Part shown: one piece after another, positions 29,806 through 42,929 of the stretch | Layout of the letters: the number at the start of each line of letters is the position of its first letter | Position numbering within the stretch: the first letter of the stretch is position 1 | Assembly (NCBI GenBank): GCA_034670405.1 | Contig: JAXDDX010000004.1 | Location: 5,004,001 to 5,068,000, forward strand | Length of the DNA: 64,000 bases | DNA from: Hoplostethus atlanticus | Taxonomy: Eukaryota > Chordata > Actinopteri > Trachichthyiformes > Trachichthyidae | Direction: 5' to 3' | Position numbers and translations under genes: made by a program | Notes under the pieces: model-generated | Told to the model about the DNA's origin: nothing | Databases searched by the model: none | Seen by the model: the letters and a program-made list of their open reading frames with translations, nothing else

Positions 29806-32800
29806 TCACCAGCCAGCATATACAGGTTCTCCATCACAGGGAATCCCATAGTATCGACCTTGAGGTCGCTCTTTGCGTAATAATGGAGCTCGAGCAACAG
29901 AGAGCTCTCCGTCAGCATCTCTCCTTCGACGTAGTACCAGTAAAATGACAAAGAGTAAGGCCACTGGAAGAGAGAGAGGAAGAACAGGAGAAAACATTGT
30001 TGTAAATTAGCAGCAACAGTAGGCCTTGTCAGACACTGACAAATAGCGTGATTCTTATTTCATTTTATTATGTCCTATTTGGGCATAATGTGGTCTGAAT
30101 ACAAAGGCAAAAACAAAACAAATCTAAGATATTTGCAGTGTGCAAAAAGAATAGTTTTGCCACTTTTTATAATGCCAAGTATGCAAAAGGCTCCTACAAC
30201 ATATTGAAATACAAGTATATGAAATTTAAAATGTTGTTCTTAATGTTAAGAGTCTTTTACCTAACTTCTAAAATACAATTAAGAGTAGGTTGGTGACTAA
30301 AAGTATGACAGCTCTTCCGTAGCTATTTCAGGAGGACACAAATTGCTACTCTCAGTTACCATGACATTACAAGCTTGACCCAGACCATTTAATACAGAGC
30401 TTAATTTATCTGAACCCATTGGTAATGGAGTTTTTCAAAGAGAATGAACAAGGAGATTACAATGCAGCATATGGATACAGAATATTATTAGATTGGCACA
30501 TTTATTTTTTGAAGTCTGAGGTTGGATAAGTAAGGTTCTATTGTAGGTTCTATTGTTATAAGAAAACAATTCAGTATTACCTATGTATACTTACAAAAGA
30601 GAAAAGCCAATTTTATATACATTTGTCACCCACTAATGCTTGATTTAACTGATTTGATTTAGATTTATTTCGGTCATTGTATACCATAATAATAGATGAG
30701 CATGGGTTTGTGCATTGAAATGAGTTAAGTTATTTTTGGCTCTAAACATTAATTGTACCGTTTTAAAATCCATAAAACGTTTTCTTTTTAAAAAGTAATT
30801 TAAAAAAAAAGTATCACTGCGCATTTAGTTTTGGTGGTGGGCTGGTTAGCAGAGCTTAGAGGAAAGTACCAGCTTTATGACATTAAACTGCACAGAAAGT
30901 AGGCATACATAATTTGATCCAAAGGGAGCTTTGAACGATTACGACATCTAACACCAGCAGTTACTCCTACTGTGACCAAAATGGTTTTGCATATCATCAG
31001 TTCAGAAAAATGAGAATCATTTCAGCTGCAAGCTAGCCGTCTTTAAAGGGAATCAATCAGAGCAGGCATGACTGGAACTCCAAGGCCGCACAGTCACAGT
31101 ATAATGAATGCACAGATGATGCATTACTGAAGAAGCTCTGAAATATCAGAAAATCATACTGGACATGTACTTACTAAAGTGCCTGAATGCATTAATACTT
31201 TTACTTAAGGAGAATCTTGAGTGGAAAACCTTTTACCAAATTAATATTTCTGTTATTTCCACATTGTGTACATCTGCCAGCATTGTTACTTACCCCCGCC
31301 TCCAATGACCAATAGAGCAATAGTAACAGGAGCCAATTCACAAGTCTCCCCTGCTTTGCGGAAGAAGGTCTCCATGCAGTAGCCTGGTGCTGTGCTGCCC
31401 TTTGGACAGAAGGCGTCATTGGGGCACATGATGGGGTTCACGTCTGGACTCTAAATAAGGACATCCTCTGTCACCAAACTTATGTAGGACATTGTTAAAA
31501 AGGTACACAGGACAGGTTCTCCAGGAGGGTACAGTACTCACAGGGCAGTAGTGATTCTCAGGGCAGACATCACAGCTTTCCTGACCCCAGCGGATCTGGA
31601 AGAAGCCACTGCTGCAGATTTGACACATACTCTGATGGGGAGCCTTGTGCATGCCTGTCCAAAACCAAATATCATCTGGATGGATGCATCTTATCCATGC
31701 ATCCTCTTTTCTATTACTGTGGGCATCAGTACGCACAAAAATTACTGTGTTGGAAAACATTGCAAAATTGTGAAACTACTTATCTGCTAAATCTGTGTGG
31801 ATACCTCTTTAGAGCCCTGTAGGTTTAAGTTAACAGGAAGTTGGTTACCTGGCCGGCATGGCGTGCAGTCTTTAGCAGCAGCTCTGAGAGACTCTGTGCC
31901 CCCAGGACAGATCTGGCACTGGGCACAACTAGAGGAGCTGTCAGAGACACAGACACTTATGACTGGAAATGGACAAATCACTGAGGATTTCATAGCTACC
32001 ACTTCCCACTTTCATACCACTTAACGCCTAACTTTAATTTTTTACTTTCCAAGTAGGATATAAATAATTGGCAAAAATGGTTCTAATCTATACTTCACGT
32101 TATTGTCAGTGATTACAGCATGTACTATTAAAGTTATTTGGACATTTCCATCAAACTTAAAGCCAAATATGCTGACCATTATGCACACAAAATCCATTTA
32201 AACCAAGGACAATAACCGAAACTGTCAATGAACTGCATTCTCACTTCAAACAAATCATTCCGGGTGACTTGGAAGTAACCCAAGTTAGCCTCTTTTAAGC
32301 AGACAAAGGAATAGTTGTTTGGTTTACCAAAGTTCAACTTGCATGTTCTTATTCCCTCAAACCTAATCCAAACTAATGGTGTACTCTCCAGAGTATGACT
32401 CAACTTTTCCAAACAAGACAAGTGTGAAATCATCAGAGAGAATCATAATGTAAAGGGCTGGTTGTACAGACATGGAGTAAGCCTAGTCCCAAATAGCTGT
32501 TTTAACAAGAGTAACTCAAATCAACTTCCACAGACATGGTTTGAAATAGTCCTGGATTTAGCCTACTTTTGATTTTACTAACTTGGTATGATAGGGAAGG
32601 ATTAGAGTGACTCCGGGATTTAATGAGGTCTTAAATGTCCAAGAGGGCAGGTTCAACTTCAGGTTAGAGTTGTTGATCTGTGGCAGTGCAGCAGAATGGG
32701 CCACCAGTTAGTTACAACCCCTTAGCACCAACAGAGTCCAAAGAGAGCAAACAGAGATTAGTCTTCTAATCAATGTGAGCCAAGAAAATGTTCAAAGTTC

Positions 32801-33020
32801 ATACTTTCTGATTGACGATTTCTTTCAATTTTAGAGTATGTATGACTTTGATAATTATCAAATAGTTTCTGTTATTTTTCAGTTTCGCTGTCTCGCTCTA
32901 CTACCACTGAAACAACACAGCATATTGTGTATCTAAATCCAGTCTTGTAAATCACATCTGTATCTGCATCTGTTAAATGTTCTGCCTTAATCAAAGCAGT
33001 AACTGTGTAACCGGCCCATT

Positions 33021-33066
<46 letters not shown>

Positions 33067-35588
33067 GGCAAACAGAAGCATGAGATGGGAACATGTGATG
33101 TTAGATCTTGAGACAAGCAGCTGGGCAACACAAACAGAGTTGGTTATAAATGTTCTCTCCCTGAATTTTGGATCACAAACAACAGAGCGACTTGAGCGAC
33201 TCTCGAGCACAACTTACTTGCAGAATGTTCCCTGTGGACACGGATTACATGAAGTGGAATTCTGCTGTGAAGAAAAGAAACCTGAAAACAGCATACACAA
33301 TTTATATCACTTTTGGTCTGTTTCCTCAAGTATTTGTATGATCTGAGCCGGTATGATCTGAGCCGGCACTCAAAAGTGTCTTATTACTTATTTTTTATTT
33401 TTTTTAAAGTGACCACAAATATGACAGTTTTGGGTTGTTGTTGTTGTTGTTGTTGTGGTTAAATAATTGGCTATGTGTTATGTGAATGTGACATCAACTG
33501 TAATTATTGTAATCATTACCTAATTATTAGAAATATTTTTTCCTATAATCTCTGGGACTAAATTGATTTGACCAGTTTGATATCAGAGGGTTGATGGCAG
33601 CTAGGGGGCATTTGTAACATACAGCAATAACACTGGGACAATGTAGAGATAGATTTTAGATTTAGATTGTGAATGAATGATACCTTTTCCTATTGTACAG
33701 TATGTATACATATTATTCAAGGAGTATGTAGAGTACAGGTATGATAGAAAAATGAATTTTGTTTTTGTCTACATGAATACCACTACATCAACCTACCTGG
33801 GGTGCAACTTCTGCAGGTGTCTGTACCAGTGTCATTGCTGAAGGATCCTGGAAGGCAGGACTGACACACAGAGCTTCCAGTGAAACTGCAAAATCAGGGG
33901 GGGAAAAAATCAGTGAAATAAAAAACAAGAATCCTTGAATTTTGTATGCTGGCAGAATTGGTGATCTTACTTTGTGTAGAAGCCCTGTCTGCAGGGGAGA
34001 CACTGCTGCTGTCCAGCCAGCGGCTGAAAGAAGCCTCTGGAGCATGGTAGACAGGCCCCGGGAATCAGACAACGCCCTTGGTCAGGACAGCAGGTGCACA
34101 GCAGGGTGTCTGGCGAGGACCAGATGAACATTTTTTAACTACTGTCTCAAATTTTATTGTCCACTCTTACATTTCCAGCCATTACAATAAACAATTTCAA
34201 GATTTTGTCAGCAGGGGTAGACAAATATCATATCACACAGTAGGATACAACCGTGTCTAGGATCAAGTATTACTCTTAGAAATGAGTCAAAGGGTTTACT
34301 GTGGGTCACACAGAGCGGGAGCAAATGATAAAGGTTTGATTAATACTGACAGGGAACCCCCCACCGCCAGGCCACAGTCAGAGCCAGCAGGCAGCCCAGA
34401 CTCACTGTTGTCATAGTGTGTTCCCGCCACACAGGGCTCACAGGTGGAGGTGTTGAATGCAGAGCAACCTGGGGACGTGGTGCTGAGGATCATGGGAGTT
34501 GCAGTCACATCAGTCACATTCTCACTGACTGTGGTGTTCATCACAGCAGGAGCAAGTGTGGTCTGGCTTACCACCATGCCTGAAGAGAAATCGCACGTTT
34601 CAGATAGAGGATAGAGGACGGACACGGGGAGGTGCATGCAGCACCAGCTTATAAAAATGCAAACTCCACCTTTTCATTTGCAGTAGGCCTAAATGTATAT
34701 TAGTGAATTATTGCTTTCACGAAATAGCCATTTGAAGTTGTATGGCAGCTGACCAAGGACTACTTCTTCATTCAGATATAGCTATGCCATCTTGAATCAT
34801 TTAACATAAGTATTTCATTTTAAATTGTCTAACCTCTGAGTGGGAAACATGTGCAGACATATCAGCAAAACAGAGCCTGTACTGTGGTAGTAATCACATT
34901 AGCCCTGTGCTTAACTGCTTTGTTGAATAAGAGCCATCCTCTTCAAGAAATGCAATTATTCAGAAAGGGTCATATGATTTCCCTGGTTCAATCTGCAAAT
35001 GCTCTGGGCTGGCAACAATCCTTGGTTAAATTGGCATAAATAACTATAGTAATCCTACAATAAATGTTGTCTCACTGCAGCTCTTGGATGACAACACCTA
35101 CAACTAATTCCTGAACAAACCTTTAATTTAATGGGTGAGAAAAGGGTTTAACTTTTTATATAGTGTATTTTTTATAGTGTTGACTGTCTAAATTTTGGCT
35201 GTTAGGTTGCTGCTGAAATGAGCTTCGATAAAACTACAAAGAAAACAAAAGTATTTCATGGCATGATTTTCCATTCAGAACTTTTTGCACTGTCCATTTG
35301 ACCTGCCTGGTCCATAACGAAAACTAAGAATCATGATGATGATAATAAATATTCCTAACAGGGCTTACATCGCATCTGTGGCACTCAAAAGTGAATTTAT
35401 CGAACTTGATGGTATTTCTTGTTATCTCCTATGGTATCACTATAATACACCTATAATATTCCTAATTCAAAAGTATAGGGTATAGGATTAATTGTTTTTC
35501 GTACTGGTAGAACATACAGAGAATATATTTAGACCTTACCTAGGAGACAAGCGGCGGCTACCGCAGGTAAAACTCCCCATGAATCCAT
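29806..35588 (-). CDS. Type I membrane protein with TNFR-like cysteine-rich repeats, unnamed
   Basis: Nine coding exons on the minus strand: 35588-35540, 34579-34406, 34109-33971, 33885-33797, 33281-33218, 31937-31849, 31654-31542, 31450-31294 and 29963-29806; 1032 bases, 343 residues plus stop, all phases consistent. Residues 1-18 form a signal peptide (MDSWGVLPAVAAACLLG). A Thr/Ser-rich stalk with N-glycosylation sites follows (NTT, NVT, NTS). Then come seven or so short cysteine-rich units with CxxC and GFF/GxF spacing (CLPCSRGFF, CQSCLPGSFS, CRSCTPGFFS, CNPCPQGTFC, CQICPGGTES, CQICSSGFFQ), resembling TNF-receptor/ephrin-receptor-like repeats. A single hydrophobic segment at about 280-302 precedes a basic stop-transfer RRRR and a 41-residue tail ending GIPCDGEPVYAGW. 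There is no death domain or kinase domain. Likely a surface or lysosomal receptor-like protein; I do not recognise a named orthologue. Confidence 0.85.
32470..32572. repeat. Possible degenerate MITE with inverted ends
   Basis: CAGACATGGAGTAAGCCTAG near 32470 and TAGTCCTGGATTTAGCCTAC near 32550 resemble the ends of short fish elements of the 'taagcctagtcc' type, separated by unrelated sequence. Low-confidence resemblance, from memory. Confidence 0.3.
33022..33066. repeat. (TG)n microsatellite
   Basis: About 22 TG units in an intron of the cysteine-rich receptor gene. Confidence 0.97.
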
Positions 35589-36779
35589 GCTCCAGCTTTT
35601 ATAAGTACTAGGCTACCATTAACCAACTAACCAAACAACTTTACAGCATTTCATCCCTGAGAAATGGTCACGTCGCCTTTATTTTCACAGCGGTCGTCAG
35701 TGAATCATGTCTTGCCCGCTTTCGGGTCATATGACAAAATACACATCATGTGATTTTACTAGAGGAAAGAAGTGAGCAAACTGGGCTGGATCCGTGACCT
35801 GGGAAGAGGGGTTTCTGTTACACGGCACAGCCTGTGGGGGCGTTGGTGCTTCTTGTACAGTCATAATCACATACAGTAGGTAGTATCCGGAAAATGTAAC
35901 GGAAAAACATCATGTTGGAAAAGGTCCTTTGTCATATTCATTTCACACAAACACAATAATGAAAAGGTCAACAGGATCATGAGCACAAAATCACAATAAT
36001 CTTCCTTTTACATTCCTATAAGGACTTACTTACTTGGGTCTGTGTACTTATACTACTGTACTATATTGAACTTATTGTACTTCATTGTACTTATTGTTGT
36101 TTTTTTATCTCGGATGGTATTGCAATAATATTCTTATAGACTATTATATAAAATGTATTATATAGCTCTGATATTTGAATAGTACAAATAAAACCTTTGA
36201 ACCTTCTAAAATGTAATGCAATATAGGAGTATGACAGTTTTATCTGTAAGGATATTTCAAACATTTCAACCAATACACGCTATTTAATGATAATGGTGGG
36301 CTACATCAGCTGGATACCTTATTCTGAGTAATGACTAGTGGCCAATCAATTAAACAAAGACAGAATGTTTGTACAATAGTACAGTAGTGTACAGCAGAAC
36401 ATACAATATACAAAAATAACACCAATGCTACTTCATCATTGCAGAAGGAAAATTTCTGATATCATAAGTTCAAGTTCCTTTTTCATGTTGCAATGCTAGG
36501 TGGGCGGATTTCAGTTGCCTTGAAAAATGAAAAATTCCCCTGACATTTTCAAGGCATAACAAACCTCGGGGCAACAGTCAACAGTGAACATAAACACGGC
36601 AGCTAGACTATACAAAGTGCAGCAGTGTCATACTGTACACACTCAAGATTCAAGTTCACAGTTCAACATAACTAATCCTGGATGGTCTCACTGTGTAGGG
36701 AAATCAAAACTGATGAAACATACATGACATACATACATAAAACTATGGAAATAAATCACAAGGGTGGTCAAACATTCAT
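35589..36779. other. Intergenic space, 5' flank of the receptor-like gene
   Basis: Probable promoter and 5' UTR of the receptor-like gene in 35589-35850, which includes GGTCATATGAC near 35725 and an M-box-type TCATGTGA near 35745. The remainder up to the cfap99 3' end shows no exon. Confidence 0.45.
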
Positions 36780-36785
36780 TTTAAT
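36780..36785 (-). terminator. Probable poly(A) signal of cfap99
   Basis: ATTAAA on the minus strand about 110 bases past the cfap99 stop; no AATAAA closer. Confidence 0.45.
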
Positions 36786-36896
36786 GCTAAATATTTCAGA
36801 TTATTGATCTGGCAGCAAGTATGGCTGTTATATTATTGATCTTTCTAACGTTAAGTAAATAAACATTGATTGGCCTATGGAGAATATTCCACATAT

Positions 36897-39800
36897 CTAT
36901 GTCTTGAGTGTTTTCCTCTGAGAAAGAGCTTCTGGTGATTCCTTCTGGACTTGACGCTCTAAGCTTCGTTCCAATTCTTCCCAGTGTTTCTCCTCCAGGG
37001 TTTTCTGCCAAAATTGGGATAGAGTTGAGTGAAGAATAATGGCTATATACCGCCAATGGCATGAAGAAACTAACAACAACAACACAGACAAAGCTTGCAA
37101 CCCACTTACTGGAGAAAACCTACTTTATTATGGCTCTGAAACTCACTTTTTTGTGTTTCCAACTTCTAACAATGCATGCCGTTGCCTGTTCAGAGGTTTT
37201 GGTCTTGTTCCTTTCATTTTGCCTCAGTCTTTGGCGCTCCTGTTGTTTCTCCTCCAGCCTCTTCTGCAGGGCCAGCACTCCCTCATCCTCAGCCACTGCC
37301 TGCTGAAGACCAATCCTGGCTTTCTTCTCCTCTTTCCTGCCACACACCAGAATTATCATGAACATGTGCGTGTATAATATGTGTGTGTGTGTGTTTTGTA
37401 CATGCGTGTGGTTGGGTCTTTCCTTTTCTGATGCCATAACAAAGTCCTGCAGGACGCCCCTAATCTGGGGACATTCAGAGTCTAATTTTGCCCTGACCTG
37501 CTTGCAGCAGCCTGTGCCAGCACTTTCCTGTGGACTTCAATAGCATCCAGCTGCTCCAACAGCAGCTGCTCCTTGTTCTGCTTCTCCTCCAGGATGCACT
37601 CCCGTCTCCCCTGCTGCTCACGTTGCTCTGCCTCCTTCAGAATGGCCAGCCGCTCCTTCAGCTCGGCCAGGGATATTTCTCCCAACAAGTCATGGCCTGC
37701 TGTCTGAGACACAGGGAGCCACATGATCACAGGAATTAAAGCAAAGCTGCTGAAATATGGATTTAGCGTGTCTATGTGAAATACATATTTGTGCCAGATT
37801 ATCCATGTGAAATGCGAGATGATGATGATATCCGTTGCTGCCTCAACTCACCTCTGTGTCATCCACAAACTTGTGTCTCATGTGAGGAACAGATTCTATA
37901 GCGTGGATTTCACGGATGATTTCAAACTTTCTGCTTAGCTCTGCCTGTTCCTCCTCTAGCGCTTGGTGAAGGAGCTCTCGACTTTGCTGCGAGACTTCTT
38001 TTACTGTGAAAACAATTTTTGCGTAAGATTTATGAGAATACAAATTATCATAGTCCTGTGAATTCTGTAACCTGTCATCTGCCATCAGGCGTGGTGACGT
38101 ACCTATACTTTGCTTGAACACCTGCAACTTCACTTTAGCTGCCTTTGAGTTCTTATGTCCTTCTGTCACTTGTTGCACCAAGTCCCTCATTTCTTTTTCC
38201 TCTTCCAGTCTTTTCTTTGCATATCTTCGCATCAGCTGAGCTGTCTACAACAAACACCACACCAATCATTCAAATAACATTTTTCAAACCATCAATCTCT
38301 TTCTAAAGACTTTGTTTTCGACAGACATGCTTTTATGTGATAGTGTTTCTCATTACACTTCTCTTTACACACTCTTGAAGCACTTTGCAAACTTTGAAAA
38401 GTGCTACACAAATAAAGTTCTTCTTATTGGCATTTGTTCTTCTCTTTGGTGAGTGACTTTAGCCCACCTCTTCTTTCTTAAGGTGTGCAGTCTTCTGGTT
38501 GCGCTCCATTATGTGTGTGCGGGCCATAGCTGCCTCCTCATAGCTGATGCGTCCTTCTAGACGCCTGCGTTCAATCTGGGCCAACTCTTCCTGGACGTCC
38601 CGATCACGCATCTCCTTCTGCCACTGTAGGAAAGAGGAGGGCTCACGCGCTCCTTCTACCAGACGCTCAAGTCTTTGTCAAGACACACACACACACAACA
38701 CACACACATTTCAATACTACAGTGCAATAAAAGTGCTCAAATTCCATTATTGTTTTTCTTGCATGTAATCTTTCTCTTGACCAGAGTAAAAGTCTAGATG
38801 TATCTTCAGCTTTTTCTAGGGTCCCTCTAAAACTGGTTCCAAATACAATGAGGAATGTAGATACTGTGCTGTACCTTTGTAGCTCCTCCTCCACCTGACG
38901 GTTATATAGCGCTCCCTGTCTCAGGATGGTTGTGTTGTTGAGCTTGATGGGCCAGCTGTTAGTCTGACAGAATCAGACAGATACACACATGTCAATAGAT
39001 ATACACACACTAGTTAATGCTCATACTCATTAATATCATTCAGAAAATGAATGATCTCTTCAAGCAAATTGTATCTCACTACCTTGTGATTGGCTGGAAC
39101 TCCAGAGGACTGAAATGAATTGAACTTGAGCTTGGAATCAAAACTTTCCTTAATCTGGGACATCACATTCTGCAATACAGATGATGATTCAGCAGAAATG
39201 TGAGTAATAAGTAAAAATTATGGCATTAGCAAGAAGTGAATGTGCACTTAAATAAAATAAAAAATTGGAATTTAGTAATTTAATTTTGTAATGTAATTTG
39301 TCGATTGTGAAGATAACTACTCAACATGTCGTTGTGTTTTTACTCTGTCAAGAGCACAGAAAATAGTCCCTACCTTAGTGTGTTCAGACTTCTGTGGATT
39401 TGCACATTGGAACTGTTTCATATTTGCCTCATACAGCAGTTCCTTGGGTGAAAATCAAATGAAATGTCATTATGATGATAATAACTCTATAGTAGTTTTA
39501 CAAAGTTACAAGGTGTCTTTAATAAATTAAGTAGAAGAAATGATTGATTGATTGATTGATTGGTTGATTGGTTGGTTGGTTGATGTCATGCATTCTAGGT
39601 GCTATGAAGCACATTTCATAGCTCATCATACAAAGGACAGCAGAACATAAATAAAATTTAGAAATGAATTCAAAGAATGCATTTCATTTTCAATTTCTCT
39701 CAAATCACATGACAGTCAGCTTCTGTCCTCCTCTGTTTGTTATAGTTTGAATGATAACTGACATTGTACCTCAGCCTTTTGACGGTTCCTTTCTTTGACC

Positions 39801-41550
39801 TCGTCCATGGCCTGCATCTCTTTGGGAGCCTTGTAGGTACTATTAGGTACCTAAAAAACAAAAGCCTTATAATTGGTGCAGCCATGACAGCCACTACACA
39901 ATATGTAGGATAATGGTCTGTCTAGCTTGTATTCTCTTCAAGGATATCTGTATAGGCTATTACACAAGAATAGAAAAGAATACTGTACATAACAGACTAT
40001 GCAAACACTGTGTGGCAAACTTCAAAGCAACAATTTATGTAAACGTCAAAGGGACTGACTGGTTGGTGTCTTTCCTGCTGTGGAATGAGCTCAGGCATGG
40101 GGAGAGGACGAGGTTTAGGTTTGGTAAGAGAGAACTCCTGAGGCTCAGTGATTTTGGTGGGTCCTTTCTTGACCCGACTCCCACTAGACATTCTGGCAGC
40201 AAGCTGGTCCATGAGAATGTCTATGTCAGGGCGCCATCTAATGGACAAACATTATTAATCTGCAACTTCAATTTTGCCTTTGGAAATAATCTGCCATTCC
40301 CTGAAAATGACTACTTTTTTCACCTTAGCAAAGGGGCAATCCATTTTCTCTCCACAAAGGCAGCATCATAGACGTGACTCCATTCCCCTTGTATCCACGT
40401 AGTTAGGTTTGTGACATTGAAGAAGAAACTCAGGAACTACAACCAAAAGCAATGCACACATAGTTCTAGACTTAGCATTTTACATAGTTCAAGATTCAAG
40501 ATTCAAGGAGTTTAATTGTCACATACACACACGAGATGTGTAGTGAAATGCAAAGTGGCAATGCTCAGCAGAAATGTGCAAAATAACAGGTTCACACTAT
40601 TTACAATAGACCAACACAATATTTACAATATTTAAGAGCTCTATATAAAAAAACAACACAATATTTACAATAAGAGCACTTTATAAAAAAATATAGTAAA
40701 AAAAGGGAAAATTGTATGTGTAATATAAATTATAAATTATGTGTAGTCTTTACCTAAGTGTGTGTGTGCATAAGAGGGGCAGTGTGTGTGTCTTGGTGGG
40801 GGCCCTGGTGAGGTCGGAGTTCACAGTCCTGATGGCCTGAGGAAAGAAACTCCGTCTCAATCTAGTTGTATGTACTATAATACTCTAGAGTTAGTGATTA
40901 TTGGTTCCTTGCAATGCAGCAACAAAAATGTGTTCCAAGCTGAGTTTCTCACTTTGTGCATGTTCTTGATGTCCAGAGATTTGACAATGTTGCTAAACCT
41001 CCGAAGTCCAAGGTCATGGAGGGTGAATGTGGCGAGGTAACAGATAACTGAAGAACAATGTAGCAACATTAGCACTCAAATGGTAACCTTGCTTTATTTA
41101 GAGTAGAAATGATCAACACAGCCGAAAATCTAGTTAGTGAAGATGACCAACTTACTGACAAACTGGTTGCGATCACCTCTGGATAAGCTTTTCCCATTCT
41201 GGTCATAGAAGACATTGATGACTATATCCAGTAACTTTTTGTGCTCGATACATCCAGAAACAACATCAAGTATGAACTTCTTATCCAGAGCATCCATATT
41301 CTGGAAGAGATATAATATCAAGTGTGATATTCTCAAGGCAGGTGTCAACACCACCCTTTCCCCCAGAACACCCACCTACCCACCTACCCATTAATACACA
41401 CACACACACACACACACACACAGGCTGAATACCTACCTCCATAGACTTTGAGGCATCTTCCATAAAGTCATCCAAACACTGCTTGCCAGCATTGAACTTA
41501 TCAAGCAGCACAGAAGCCTCCTTGACAAGTAATCCATAGCTTGATGCCAT
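36897..41550 (-). CDS. cfap99: Cilia- and flagella-associated protein 99
   Basis: Axonemal coiled-coil protein of motile cilia and sperm flagella. Fifteen coding exons on the minus strand: 41550-41437, 41300-41156, 41047-40953, 40436-40324, 40237-40060, 39850-39770, 39442-39374, 39169-39083, 38963-38875, 38672-38468, 38244-38103, 38003-37852, 37703-37498, 37336-37171 and 37004-36897; 1950 bases, 649 residues plus stop, every phase consistent. The N-terminus (MASSYGLLVKEASVLLDKF, FILDVVSGCIEHKKLLDIVI, ICYLATFTLHDLGLRRF, WIQGEWSHVYDAAFVE) is the helical CFAP99 domain. From about residue 260 it is almost wholly charged coiled coil (RRYAKKRLEEEKEMRDLVQQ, LAELKERLAILKEAEQREQQ, LQKRLEEKQQERQRLRQNER). 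The next gene, zfyve28, is also the CFAP99 neighbour in human 4p16, which supports the identification. The start is the first in-frame ATG of the first recognisable exon. Confidence 0.9.
39541..39583. repeat. (GATT)n/(GGTT)n tetranucleotide repeat
   Basis: GATT units grading into GGTT, inside a cfap99 intron. Confidence 0.9.
40490..40870. repeat. Teleost interspersed repeat in a cfap99 intron
   Basis: Contains TTTAATTGTCACATACACAC followed by GTGTAGTGAAATG, a string very common in fish genomes, then internal duplicates (CAACACAATATTTACAAT twice) and TGATGGCCTGAGGAAAGAAA near 40830, also a frequent fish repeat segment. Family name and exact ends are not certain. Confidence 0.65.
41396..41422. 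repeat. (CA)n microsatellite
   Basis: About 13 units, 14 bases downstream of the cfap99 exon 1 donor site on the coding strand. Confidence 0.95.
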
Positions 41551-42929
41551 TTTATATCCAGCGTCAACCTGGTGGTGATTGATGGCTGTGGTGAAATGAA
41601 TTAGTAAACGACTTTAGATTGATAATACTCACGTATGGATTGTGCAGAACAGAATTTTGGAGTTGTACCTAGTAGCGATCTAGTTATTATTCAAGAATTT
41701 ATGGATTCATTTTTCCTTCGAGCAAATAACTTTCCGTAAGCAATTAGCAAAGCCGCTTGTTTTTTGCTCGTATGGTTGCCATGTTCATTTGTTGCTTAGC
41801 AACACAGGCGTAAACACAAATGTATCCAAGCTCAAACACATAACGTTAAATGATTGCTATTTTCCAGATCGTGATAATATAAACTTTTATTGCATTGATG
41901 AGGGTTATTTTTCATATAGTTTTGCTCAACATGGGAGACTATGCAATGTGTTTAATCCATAGGATGTGCGGCATCCTGATCCTTTGTTGTTTGCCATAAC
42001 AATGATTATGACGTAGCACATGATGACGTTTGCGCAAGCCTTGCGCTATCTCCAGGTGCTGTCGGAAATTCTGGGATAGAACTTGATCACACATGATGAT
42101 CGAACAACGTGTTAAATACGACTGGGAAAGAAGAGGCAATTCTCTATGCTACCTGAGTTGGATAAATGTCACATTTACGGAGAGGAGAGCACGAAAGCGC
42201 TATGAACAATTATTAATGTTTCACATTCTATGTAATTAATGTGTAATTCTATGTAATTAGTACTGTTGCATGTTTGTACGTTAATTCTTTGTTTAACGTT
42301 TAGTTATCACACATGTATGTGTTTAATACATTAATTAAATCAATAATCAAAACTATTTTAAGAAATAAATTAACCTTTACATGCCTGGTGCGCATTGCAG
42401 CATAAAGTATCTCTGTGTCACTTGATTTTAAAAATAACAACAACAATAACAACAGCCACCAAAAATACTTTTGTTAGCCTATTTGTTGTTGTTATTATTT
42501 ACGACTACACTTGGATGGAGGTTACTTATTTATTTACTAGTTTAGGAGAAGTACTTGAAGGCAGCATTTCTCTGGGAAAGTGGGAGGTGAATGTTGTCAA
42601 CGTGACTGTCATCAAGTAGCGGGGCAGAGAACAGCGGAGCCGTCGGCGCTGTGCTTGTCTGTATCGTCGGGACTTGGAGAGTGGCCGGGCGGGGGAGACA
42701 GCTAACCTTGGGTTTCAGGAAAGATGGAAATAAAACGTTGTTTTAAATAATTCATTCCGGTATTTGAGGACCGTGTTTTAACATTTTGGGATATCTCGCG
42801 TTGTGTTTTTATACGTTTTCCGTTTTAGACTCCACCGCTGCTAGCTAGCTTAGCAACCTATCGCTGTTACTATCAGACACACAGGTAGGAGAGGAGGGGT
42901 TGGTGACAAAGGAAGGTGGCGAGGTAACG
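41551..42929. promoter_or_regulatory. Head-to-head intergenic region of cfap99 and zfyve28
   Basis: The two genes diverge from this 1.4 kb interval. The cfap99 promoter and 5' UTR lie next to 41551. The right third (about 42610-42930) is GC-rich (CGGAGCCGTCGGCGCTGTGC, GGCCGGGCGGGGGAGACAGC) and is probably the zfyve28 promoter and 5' UTR. No extra exon is seen. Shared regulation is possible but not shown. Confidence 0.5.

Noticed and set aside
33001-33346. 106-codon frame beginning in a TG repeat
   Set aside because: Starts in the microsatellite and runs antisense across exon 5 of the receptor-like gene.
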